A model generated the notes under the pieces. It saw only the letters and a list, made by a program, of their open reading frames with translations, did not search any database and was not told the DNA's origin. Positions 8,822 to 15,243 of a stretch of DNA of 15,243 bases are shown piece by piece; positions within the stretch are counted from its first letter, which is position 1, and the number at the start of each line of letters is the position of its first letter. The stretch comes from Stephanodiscus triporus (Eukaryota > Bacillariophyta > Thalassiosirophyceae > Thalassiosirales > Thalassiosiraceae). Where the stretch lies: NCBI GenBank assembly GCA_036939755.1, contig JALLAZ010000460.1, positions 1 through 15,243 on the forward strand. Direction: 5' to 3'. The position numbers were made by a program, and so were the translations under genes.

Positions 8822-9220
8822 CCCATAGCACGTCCTAGTTCCGTCCTCTCCTCCCGACAGATGGTGGCGGCAGCGTTGTTCGGTCGTTCGATCGATATAT
8901 TTTTATTAGAGTATTATTTTGCCCCTCCCCCAACCGGTGGTTGTTGGCGAGGCTTTTTTCTATCCATCCGAAAATGTCTAGCTACGTGGGAATTCATACT
9001 GATTAGTTAGGTAAAAAAAAATGCCTAAAACCCAAAATATCCCCTCGGAGTAAAAATTACCGCGAGGCCTACTAGCTTTAAGAAGTGTAGTACAATTGCA
9101 TATTAGGGAAATAGGCATTTTTTTCTGCCTAATCTACCTGTAGGAACTCGTAAAATTGCCTATACCCAGGTTATGTAATAATATAAAAATAATTACAATA
9201 TTCTACCTCACGAATAAAAA
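8822..9220. other. AT-rich divergent spacer
   Basis: About 400 bp between the hydrolase (minus) and the DUF3067 gene (plus), both reading outward. It should carry both promoters. It switches sharply from GC-rich gene bodies to AT-rich sequence and contains the inverted repeat at 9015-9124. No coding potential was seen. Confidence 0.5.
9015..9124. repeat. 13-bp inverted repeat with 84-bp spacer
   Basis: AAAAAAATGCCTA at 9015-9027 is the exact reverse complement of TAGGCATTTTTTT at 9112-9124. The arms continue with weaker similarity inward (ACCC and GGG blocks). It could fold as a long hairpin or be the remnant of a small non-autonomous element. No target-site duplication was identified. Confidence 0.55.
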
Positions 9221-10211
9221 ATGATGTTGTTGTCGTCGATGCTGTTGGCGTTGGCGTGCGTCTTCCTGCCGGGATCGACGAATCGCGCGGCGGGATTCGG
9301 CGGCGCTAAATCGAGGTCGACGAAGATGACGTCTCGCCGGACTCCCCCCCTTCGGTTCCTCCCGTCGTCGTCGTCGTCGTCGTCGAGGATGAGGAGGACT
9401 GCCGCCGCGCTTCCGGACTCGTTGTCGCCGCCGGATTACGATCGCTCGTCGTCGTTGGAAGACGAAGACGAAGACGACGACGACGGCGACGGTGACGGTG
9501 ACGACGAGATGGTCCTGACTTCCTTCCGAAGGGAGCTTGCCAGACGTGGGGGGGCGAACGACGTCGACGTCGCGACGATGGAGGACGTGGGAGACGACGA
9601 GGGGGCCGGTAAGGAGGACGACGGATTCGACGGGTACGATCTCAGGGACGTCATACGCGAGAAGTGGGGGGAGTGCTTCGACGTGGAATTTCAGAGGGTG
9701 GATTCGTACGGCTTCCGGAGCGTTTATTTGGTGAGTGGCATAGACGGATGGTGATGCGCGGGGATGGAACTCTCTCGTGGCGTTATTCACGTTTGCTCCG
9801 TTTTCTTGTCATTGTTTGCTTCACATTCGATTGTGTCCATGCGCAAGAACATCATGCCCTTCCGGCTCGGGGGTAGGAGGTTTCGACACGAGACGGAGTA
9901 CGATTACCTTTGCCATCTGCAGGCGGTGGTGAGTTCGACGGATGCCCGTCCGGTCGAATCGCACGACCTTATGACCCGTATTTTTTTGCCAGAAGATGAT
10001 GGCCGTGGATTAAGCAACCCCCCCACATCCCCCCTCCCCCCCTTTCTTCGCCCGACAGGTCGAGATCCTCGTTAGGTACAATCAGCTCGAATACGTCCTG
10101 GCGCAAATGGACGAAACGACCATGAAGCCGCGCGCCGGGACGTCGCCGTTGGTCGCGGTGCCGTTACGGTTGGACCTCACCCCGGAGCAGGTCGAGAAGA
10201 TTCTTGGGTGA
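9221..10211 (+). CDS. DUF3067-family protein, probably plastid-targeted
   Basis: DUF3067 proteins occur in cyanobacteria and plastid-bearing eukaryotes; the biochemical role is not settled. Exons are 9221-9730, 9848-9928 and 10059-10211, all phase 0, with GT-AG introns of 117 and 130 nt, giving 247 residues. The joins read FRSVYL-NIMPFRLGG and LQAV-VEILVRYNQLE. Residues 1-25 are a hydrophobic signal peptide ending near AAG before Phe26, followed by an Arg/Ser-rich stretch (28-62). This resembles the bipartite leader with Phe at the cleavage site used by plastids of red-algal origin. Residues 80-97 are almost all Asp, Glu and Gly. The domain spans about 139-243: LRDVIREKWGECFDVEFQRV, then the TEYDYLCHLQAV region, then KPRAGTSPLVAVPLRLDL, the family's KxRxGxxxxVPLxL C-terminal signature. 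Met1 or Met2 may start it. Cyanobacterial origin through endosymbiosis is inferred. Confidence 0.85.
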
Positions 10212-10534
10212 AATGTATAAGTGGAGGTATTGAATATCCATAACGAAAATATGTTCCTTCATACAGCGAATTAATTCGTTGTGTGCATTAATGCATCCAT
10301 CGGAACACGCCGGTGGATGAAAGTTTGACTGCGGAGAATGGACACATCATACACTCTAGGTATATCACTACATATTTCGTCGTCGCCACATGCCACAACC
10401 GAAAAACCCAGCCAACGCTCCACTCATCTCCACCGCATCCGACGGCACCATTACATAGTAATAATTATTCTCGTCGAAGTCCTGGTGATCAGAGATCGAA
10501 AGCCTATTCCCCTCCGATGGCCGCAACAGGCATT
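10212..10534. other. Spacer, no confident gene
   Basis: Sequence after the DUF3067 stop. A minus-strand open frame (about 10625-10371) contains protein-like stretches such as DHQDFDENNYYYVMVPSDA, but has no conserved domain I recognise and no clear start. It competes with the alternative minus-strand exon model that ends at 10535. Confidence 0.35.
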
Positions 10535-11022
10535 TTACCGCGACGTACCACCAAAATGAACACACACCACGCTCCCTCCTTTTATCGTCTCTGCCCCGGC
10601 AGCTATGGTGATGCAACGCAGCCATGAGGGGTGCACCTAAAATTCTCGAAAGGGAGGAGTTTGCATGAGGCGTGATTTGACAGAGAAACTCTGCAACCGT
10701 GAGGGATGCAGCATCTCTATGTTGTAAGGGGCGAAGCTTGCATTAGGCAGGCATGGTGCAAAGGTGAAGCGATGCAGCCAACGAGGGATGCACCAAAAGA
10801 GCCATTGATGGAGGAGATTGCAAAAGACCTTGTGCAACGGTGAAGCGATGCAGCCACAAAGGGGTGCACCAATATTAGGGAGGAATTTGTCGGAGGCATC
10901 AAGCAAAGCCTCTCACCATCTCCCCGGGCAATGTGGAACGCTCCCCCAATGCCGCCTAGGGATGCGAGGCCACGCCCGATTGTGCCACTGCCAGAAGGGA
11001 CGGGGGGACCGGAGCGTACAAT
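10535..11022 (-). CDS. Possible two-exon 3' part of an unidentified minus-strand gene
   Basis: Splice signals suggest an exon at 11022-10917, preceded by TTTGTTTGCAG and followed by G|GTGAGAGG, encoding IVRSGPPVPSGSGTIG, RGLASLGGIGG and AFHIARGD. A compatible exon at 10602-10535 starts after CACCATAG and reads AAGAETIKGGSVVCVHFGG to a TAA. Phase is kept across the 314-nt intron, which would contain the degenerate tandem repeats. A six-codon first exon (MKIKTK, ending before GTAAGA near 11436) would also be in phase, but such a short exon is weak evidence. Small residues dominate and no domain is recognised. This rests on splice consensus and composition only. Confidence 0.3.
10607..10910. repeat. 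Degenerate tandem repeat, period about 76 bp
   Basis: GGTGAAGCGATGCAGCC occurs exactly at 10763-10779 and 10839-10855, 76 bp apart, each followed by a GGGATGCACC or GGGGTGCACC block. A more diverged copy begins at 10607 (GGTGATGCAACGCAGCC, then GGGGTGCACC), about two periods upstream, with a poorer middle copy near 10697. The unit also has a TTGCA-containing segment. Copies are diverged, so it is an old minisatellite. Confidence 0.6.
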
Positions 11023-11121
11023 CTGCAAACAAACATCATGAGTGCCGCTTCTCATCCATCACCCTCCCTTTCTCCGTCTACATACCACGGCTCCGCACTT
11101 TTTCGATGACGATGAAACCAG

Positions 11122-11298
11122 CGCCTGGATTTGGAGGTCAAGTCGCTGGCAAGACTTGTTAGTGCAAGTTATGTTCAAGAGGTTCCCGATCTTACTTTCC
11201 ATTACAATTATGATCATCAGCGTAAGGAGATGAAGAATATCGAATGGCAAATGAGGGAGGAACGGAGAGACCGCGGAGGCATGGGCGACGATGAATGA
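11122..11298 (+). CDS. Possible terminal exon or gene remnant, unidentified
   Basis: A 58-residue frame starting after ACCAG reads RLDLEVKSLARLVSASYVQE, then VPDLTFHYNYDHQRKEMK, then NIEWQMREERRDRGG, and ends at a TGA (11296-11298). The charged, amphipathic composition is typical of real protein, and an in-frame TGA immediately upstream means it would need a splice acceptor at CCAG (11118-11121). No upstream partner exon was found on the plus strand, so it may be a relic. Family not recognised. Confidence 0.3.
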   Translation, partial: RLDLEVKSLARLVSASYVQEVPDLTFHYNYDHQRKEMKNIEWQMREERRDRGGMGDDE

Positions 11299-11626
11299 TG
11301 ATCGCCAATCAGTTGAGGTGAATATTATCTTGGGATGCAAGCAGTCAACTGCAGACATCTCGAGAATACATGCCGCTAGATAGTCGCCATGATATTCATG
11401 GATAGCAGTATTAGTATGATGGAAATTTCTTACTTTAGTTTTGATTTTCATTCATGTGTTCGACACACAAGAGTGACGTTTTTCTACACCGTCCTTTCCA
11501 TCACACACAAGCATGAAAGCCTTATTATTATTTATGAAAAACGTACATGTAACGTAGTGTGAAGCATTCGCTTACCACATATCTGTCCTTTTGTTTCCCA
11601 CCCCAAAGAAATCGATGTACATGGGC
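11299..11626. other. Spacer, nothing recognised
   Basis: AT-richer sequence downstream of the HSF stop. It probably holds the HSF 3' untranslated region (minus strand). No open frame with coding character or clear repeat was seen. Confidence 0.45.
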
Positions 11627-13414
11627 TCAGCAGAAGGCTTCCGTCCTGTCGCCCCCTTCTTCTTTAATGACATTCCCACCGCCCCCGCCCCCGCCCCCGC
11701 CCCCGCCCTCTCCATTGGGGGGAGGGCCGCCATTTCTACGTAAGTAATCCGCCAGAAAGGCGCTCATCGCCATGGGATTGCCGGACGGGCCACCCCCGAC
11801 CCCCCCTCCTCCTCCCGCCTGTCCCATGGCGGACGTGGGTCCGAGTTGGCCGGGGGAGGAGTTGAAGCTGGAGTTGGTATTGCCCCAGTTGTTAGAACTT
11901 GAGGGGCCACCCCCTCCTTGGAGGATGTTCATCGACGCGCGTGGTGGCCCTTGCTGCTGGTTGTTGGACAACGACCCCCCGGAGGTGTCGGAACTGACCT
12001 GCCCCATCGGTCCGCCGCCGCCTCCTCCTCCCCCCTGACCTCCGAAGTTGAAGCCGGAGGACTGCAGCTGAAGGTTGGGATTCGTCTGCCCCGGCAGCAG
12101 CTGCTGCTGCTGTTGTTGTTGCTGCTGCTTGTTGAGATGCTCGAGGAACATCGCCGCGAGCATGCGCTGATCTTCGGGAGTCTGGCCACCCTGACCCTGC
12201 TTACCCTGGGCGGGATTCAGCATGGACATGTTGGGGTTGTTCCACTGCTGCTGGAGCTGCTGCTGCGCCATCAGCCTAGCCTGGTCCATCTGGCCAAGCT
12301 GGGAATGCTGCTGCTGGCGCTGCTGCATCGCCTCCTGGGCCATGGCCATCTGGAGCATGACGGAGTTGTTCATGGCCGCGAGGTTCGCCTGCGATGGCAC
12401 CATCAGGGGGTTGTTCTGGCCCATCGCGCGGTAGAGGGAGTCGATCCCGCCGGGCCCGCCCATGCCTATGCCCATGCCCATGCCCATCATGTTGCCCGCA
12501 CCGTTCACGAGGTTCATCTGCCGCAGGAGCATCTCCCTGTCCTCGTTGGACATCTGTTGCATCTGCCCCCCTCCCATGAGTGGATTCGCGCCGAACATCC
12601 CCCCGGGCCCGCCGAGTCCCATCGCGACGCCTCCGGCGGCGGCCTGGGCCTGAAGCTTGAGCTGCTGCTTGCTTAGCTGTATCGCCGATCCGCTCAGGGG
12701 GATGGGATGGTCGTACCTGACCCTCGCGGCCAGCTCAGGCTCGCCCCTGCGGAAGTTGGCGTTGTAGTAAGATCCCATGAACGGTCCGCTGGGCACGCGG
12801 GTGAAGCTCCATCGCTTCAGCCGGCGCGTGAAGGAGGTGAACTTGGCGTGGCCGTAGAATCGGGTCAGGACCTCGTCCGCGAACTTCTTCTTGTCTGAGA
12901 TCATGAAGCGGGTGCCGCACTGCAGCCAGTGGATGCAATCGTCCGTGGACGGGTCGGTCACTATCTCGTGGAGGAGAATGGGAAAAGCCGTCTTCTCCCC
13001 CTCTGTGCCCTCGATGTCGTTGGCCATGGAGATGATTGCGTCGGCGGAGGCGGGGTCATTGTCAGTGGAGCCGGAGCCAGCGCCCTTGGGCTTTGATGGG
13101 ACCGCGTCTTGACATTGGCCTTGACCTTGTGGCGCGGCCTCCTCGTCAATGTCCTCCCCCTCATCTGCATCGGCATCCTTCTTCGTGGGGCCTCCGTCGG
13201 CGGAGGCAGAGGCAGAGGCAGAGGCAGAGGCAGCGCCATCGCTAGAGCCGTCCTTGCCATCATCGACCACGGAGGGCTTGTCATCGGTCTCTTCGCTCTT
13301 CGTGCCAATGCCAACTAAGTCGGTGGCGGCATTGATTTCTGCCGGACTTCTATTCACATTCTCAGAAGTCTCATCGGACCCAGAGGACGGAGATGTCTTC
13401 TTTGCGTCTTTCAT
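11627..13414 (-). CDS. HSF-type DNA-binding domain transcription factor
   Basis: An intronless gene of 595 residues starting at ATG 13414. Residues 142-236 form a heat-shock-factor winged-helix domain: FPILLHEIV opens it, WLQCGTRFMISDKKKFADEV holds the core helices, FTSFTRRLKRWSFTRVPSG is the recognition helix and following strand, and MGSYYNANFRRGEPEL ends it. Canonical HSFs read SFVRQLNxYGF; here it is SFTRRLKRWSF, a form I associate with the large diatom HSF family, so heat-shock-element binding cannot be assumed. The N-terminal 140 residues are acidic with an Ala-Ser repeat. The C-terminal half is rich in Gln, Met, Gly and Asn, with a Gln run of about nine near residue 430 and a Gly run near the end, like an activation region. 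A canonical hydrophobic heptad oligomerisation domain is not obvious. Acts in the nucleus. Likely an expanded-family paralogue. Confidence 0.92.
   Translation of the reverse strand: MKDAKKTSPSSGSDETSENVNRSPAEINAATDLVGIGTKSEETDDKPSVVDDGKDGSSDGAASASASASASADGGPTKKDADADEGEDIDEEAAPQGQGQCQDAVPSKPKGAGSGSTDNDPASADAIISMANDIEGTEGEKTAFPILLHEIVTDPSTDDCIHWLQCGTRFMISDKKKFADEVLTRFYGHAKFTSFTRRLKRWSFTRVPSGPFMGSYYNANFRRGEPELAARVRYDHPIPLSGSAIQLSKQQLKLQAQAAAGGVAMGLGGPGGMFGANPLMGGGQMQQMSNEDREMLLRQMNLVNGAGNMMGMGMGIGMGGPGGIDSLYRAMGQNNPLMVPSQANLAAMNNSVMLQMAMAQEAMQQRQQQHSQLGQMDQARLMAQQQLQQQWNNPNMSMLNPAQGKQGQGGQTPEDQRMLAAMFLEHLNKQQQQQQQQQLLPGQTNPNLQLQSSGFNFGGQGGGGGGGGPMGQVSSDTSGGSLSNNQQQGPPRASMNILQGGGGPSSSNNWGNTNSSFNSSPGQLGPTSAMGQAGGGGGVGGGPSGNPMAMSAFLADYLRRNGGPPPNGEGGGGGGGGGGGNVIKEEGGDRTEAFC
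11681..11708. repeat. GCCCCC hexamer microsatellite
   Basis: Four perfect GCCCCC units and a partial fifth. On the minus strand it encodes the Gly run near the HSF C terminus. Prone to length change and to sequencing error. Confidence 0.85.
12101..12130. repeat. CTG/TTG triplet tract encoding polyglutamine
   Basis: CTG and TTG triplets that on the minus strand encode Lys followed by about nine Gln in the HSF activation region. Mixed CAG and CAA codons suggest moderate stability. Confidence 0.85.
13204..13233. repeat. AGGCAG hexamer microsatellite
   Basis: Five AGGCAG units encoding alternating Ala and Ser (residues about 62-72) in the HSF N-terminal region. CCTCCG-TCGG-CGGAGG at 13191-13206 abuts it and can form a short hairpin. 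Confidence 0.85.
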
Positions 13415-13734
13415 GTCAGTACGTAGGGTTTTATTGGAAATGATCGTGAAATAAAAAATAATAATAGAGGAGTGTACGATACGACGAGCCTGTCGTTGTC
13501 TGGGTGGACGAATATTGCGGCAGTGTCAGGTTTGGGTGAGCCGCGCAACGACTTTTTCTATGATCTTGTTTCCGAAAAGGGTCGCGCAACGTAGGGTCGG
13601 GCAAATTACAGTTCTCGATGACAGTCACAACAACAGAAGACACGGAGTATTAGGTGATCATGACGATGGATATCTCACGGCGCAAAACCCCCCCACACCA
13701 CCGCACGACCTCCAGATCAGAGGCTCATTTGGGC

Positions 13735-13753
13735 TTTTTTGGCGGGAAAAAAA
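13735..13753. promoter_or_regulatory. E2F/DP consensus-like site upstream of the HSF gene
   Basis: TTTTTTGGCGGGAAAAAAA contains TTTGGCGGGAAA (13738-13749), the classical E2F-DP target. It lies about 325 bp upstream of the HSF start, with a second TCCCGCC in the opposite orientation at 13771-13777. E2F and DP factors exist in most eukaryotes including algae. Whether this site is used here is inference. Confidence 0.4.
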
Positions 13754-13780
13754 TTGGGGGTTGTTTTCTCTCCCGCCACT

Positions 13781-13835
13781 GTCACCAAAACACCTCACGC
13801 GGTAAATCGTTCGATTTACCTAGCAAATAGGTGAC
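13781..13835. repeat. Near-perfect 20-bp palindrome with outer arms
   Basis: GGTAAATCG-TT-CGATTTACC (13801-13820) has 9-bp perfect arms. GTCACC (13781-13786) and GGTGAC (13830-13835) form an outer pair. Could be a dimeric factor-binding site or a foldback centre. Confidence 0.6.
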
Positions 13836-13881
13836 TCCGATGACGATGGTCGCGATGGTTGCTGTGCGCCCAATATGGCTC

Positions 13882-13954
13882 CTCTGGTGAGCCAAATTAT
13901 AAGGGAGTCTATTCATACCCTAATCAACCGACCGTCCATTTTGGCTCACCAGAG
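13882..13954. repeat. 15-bp inverted repeat, 43-bp spacer
   Basis: CTCTGGTGAGCCAAA (13882-13896) is the exact reverse complement of TTTGGCTCACCAGAG (13940-13954). The length makes chance unlikely locally. Possible small foldback element or structured transcript. Confidence 0.65.
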
Positions 13955-14129
13955 AGGAACACCTTCCTGACCTATGAGGGGCAAACACAGGCACGGCGCG
14001 CCAATGACGCGCTGTGTCTTTAAATAGCTAATTAATAGTAAAAACAATTATATTCTCTAGTTTTAACAACGTACACTTGTCGCATAGCATGTTGGATGAT
14101 TGTTGTTTGCGGCGGCGCTGGGGGGGGGC

Positions 14130-14166
14130 ACCATGGCGGCCGTGGGATGACGGCGGCCGCCATGGT
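14130..14166. repeat. GC-rich 13-bp inverted repeat (hairpin)
   Basis: ACCATGGCGGCCG (14130-14142) pairs exactly with CGGCCGCCATGGT (14154-14166) around an 11-nt loop. It would make a very stable hairpin in DNA or RNA. No U-tract or coding context explains it. Confidence 0.7.
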
Positions 14167-14425
14167 TGGGGTGTGTTTTTTTACCTAGCTTCCTCCTAGT
14201 TAATCGCGTGTCAGACGTCCCACAACCCCAAAACCTACCAAAAACCAACCACTGTCCGACCACATATCTCCGTCAATAATGGTCGGATGGGGACGTTTGA
14301 AGTACCCATCCTGTGCGCATGCATGGGCGGAAGACGTCTGTGCCAGATGAACGAGTGATTCGTTCATCTTGGGGTCGGTGGCGCTAGGTGAATGGTCGGA
14401 AACCATGGTTGAGTTGTGTTTGTGG
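14159..14425. repeat. Imperfect direct repeat flanking a structured interval
   Basis: CCATGGTTGGGGTGTGTTTT (from 14160) and CCATGGTTGAGTTGTGTTTG (from 14403) are direct copies about 243 bp apart with three mismatches over 20 bases. Between them are nested short inverted repeats: TCCGACCA 14255-14262 with TGGTCGGA 14280-14287, ACGTCCC 14215-14221 with GGGACGT 14290-14296, and CAGACGTC 14212-14219 with GACGTCTG 14333-14340. Confidence 0.5.
14345..14369. repeat. 10-bp stem, 5-nt loop hairpin
   Basis: AGATGAACGA (14345-14354) and TCGTTCATCT (14360-14369) are perfect complements around GTGAT. It sits inside the repeat-rich interval and is not part of a recognisable gene. Confidence 0.65.
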
Positions 14426-15243
14426 ACCATCTATCGTAGTTTTACCTAAATTAGCGATATATTGCGATTCCATTTGGTACAAAGTACATACTTACATACG
14501 AGCGGAACTATTACAGACGCGAAAACCAAAAACAGCTTTCCGGGCATATTCTTTTTGCAGGAATCCGCAAGAGCTCTGGGGCGATAAGGAGATAGTTGAA
14601 ATTTATGATGCGAGAAAGACTATTTGCTCTTGAGAGGTCCTTCGTGGAAACACTACTTTGGTCCTATTTTAAAATTAACATGGTGGGGCTCATGTTATTT
14701 CGAGCACGAGAAAGCCCCGATCCAAGGGAGGTTTGGTTTTGTCCACCAATTTTTAATTTCTGTATCGTGGTAGGTAGCCAGGACCTGAAAGGTTTCAGTT
14801 CAAGATTCTTTATTGTATCTGTGCCCAACTCAACTCGTTGGTTTACCTGTGCCAATCGCGTGTGAATAGACATCTTGTTGGAATCCTGCAACCTTTTTTT
14901 TTTAGAAGCCACCTGACCATTTTTTGGGCAGAGCACCTAATTATTAATTCCCACATGGCACTATTTTTGTCAGATAGAGTACGACGTCGTTTTTGAGATG
15001 ATGATGTTCTTTGTGAAGATTCTCTGAATCTTTTTTCTCAGATTTTTTTCAGAGGCGCGCCGCCCGCCACCAATGGCAGATGACAGAAGATGTATGATTT
15101 CTTCATCGGCTGCTGACGCCTGAACGGTTTAAGTTCAGCGTGGCCAACAGGGGCCACTGAAGATATTATTTCTCTCCAGAGTTGACAACATAAAACATTC
15201 TTTCGAAAAAGTGCAACTCACACATTCGGAGGGGATAACGATG
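14426..15243. other. Right-end spacer, no confident gene
   Basis: No complete gene was recognised. A plus-strand open frame (14388-14633) ends with the protein-like RNPQELWGDKEIVEIYDAR, which follows a good acceptor-like TTCTTTTTGCAG (about 14549-14560). It may be a relic exon of an unknown gene or element. A short stem, TTCAG-CG-TGGCC with GGCCACTGAA, lies at about 15134-15161. The final ATG (15241-15243) could start a gene beyond the window, but that cannot be judged. Confidence 0.4.

Noticed and set aside
8426..9010. 194-residue plus-strand frame
   Set aside because: Mostly antisense to the hydrolase N terminus and Arg/Pro-biased; no motif.
11918..12676. 252-residue plus-strand frame rich in Leu and His
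   Set aside because: It is the complement of the Gln/Met/Gly-rich HSF tail; polyGln on one strand reads as polyLeu on the other.
14664..14936. Minus-strand 90-residue frame near the right end
   Set aside because: No domain, no splice support and non-coding composition.

Overview
The window looks like nuclear DNA of a photosynthetic stramenopile, most likely a diatom. Reasons: protein-coding genes split by short GT-AG introns (81 to about 190 nt in the best models), an intronless heat-shock-factor gene whose recognition helix is of the divergent kind I associate with the expanded diatom family, a nucleus-encoded DUF3067 protein with a signal-plus-transit-like leader, and strong GC differences between gene bodies and spacers. 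There are no bacterial operons, phage genes or CRISPR arrays, and I found no tRNA or rRNA gene.

Layout, left to right. 163-1253 (+) is a cyclophilin-type peptidyl-prolyl isomerase with a long C-terminal extension, broken by two indels in G runs. 1370-2130 (+) holds decayed tetratricopeptide (TPR) coding sequence. 2184-3692 (-) is a three-exon SET-domain protein with an ER signal peptide. It is divergent from 4019-6705 (+), a three-exon TRMT2A-like tRNA m5U methyltransferase. 6706-7496 has no confident gene, only weak protein-like remnants on the minus strand. 7511-8821 (-) is an alpha/beta-hydrolase-like protein that seems to lack its nucleophile elbow. 9221-10211 (+) is the three-exon DUF3067 plastid-type protein. 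10212-11626 has degenerate tandem repeats of about 76 bp and two possible short exons on opposite strands. 11627-13414 (-) is the HSF-type transcription factor. 13415-15243 has no recognisable gene but is rich in palindromes and hairpins, with an E2F-consensus site about 325 bp upstream of the HSF start.

The genes act in unrelated housekeeping and regulatory roles (protein folding, protein methylation, tRNA modification, plastid biology, transcription), as expected for a eukaryotic chromosome segment rather than a gene cluster. I found no clearly new multi-gene system. The most useful leads are the hydrolase without a visible nucleophile, the homopolymer frameshifts (assembly error or real decay), the decayed TPR gene next to the cyclophilin, the secretory SET protein, and the palindrome-rich island upstream of the HSF gene.
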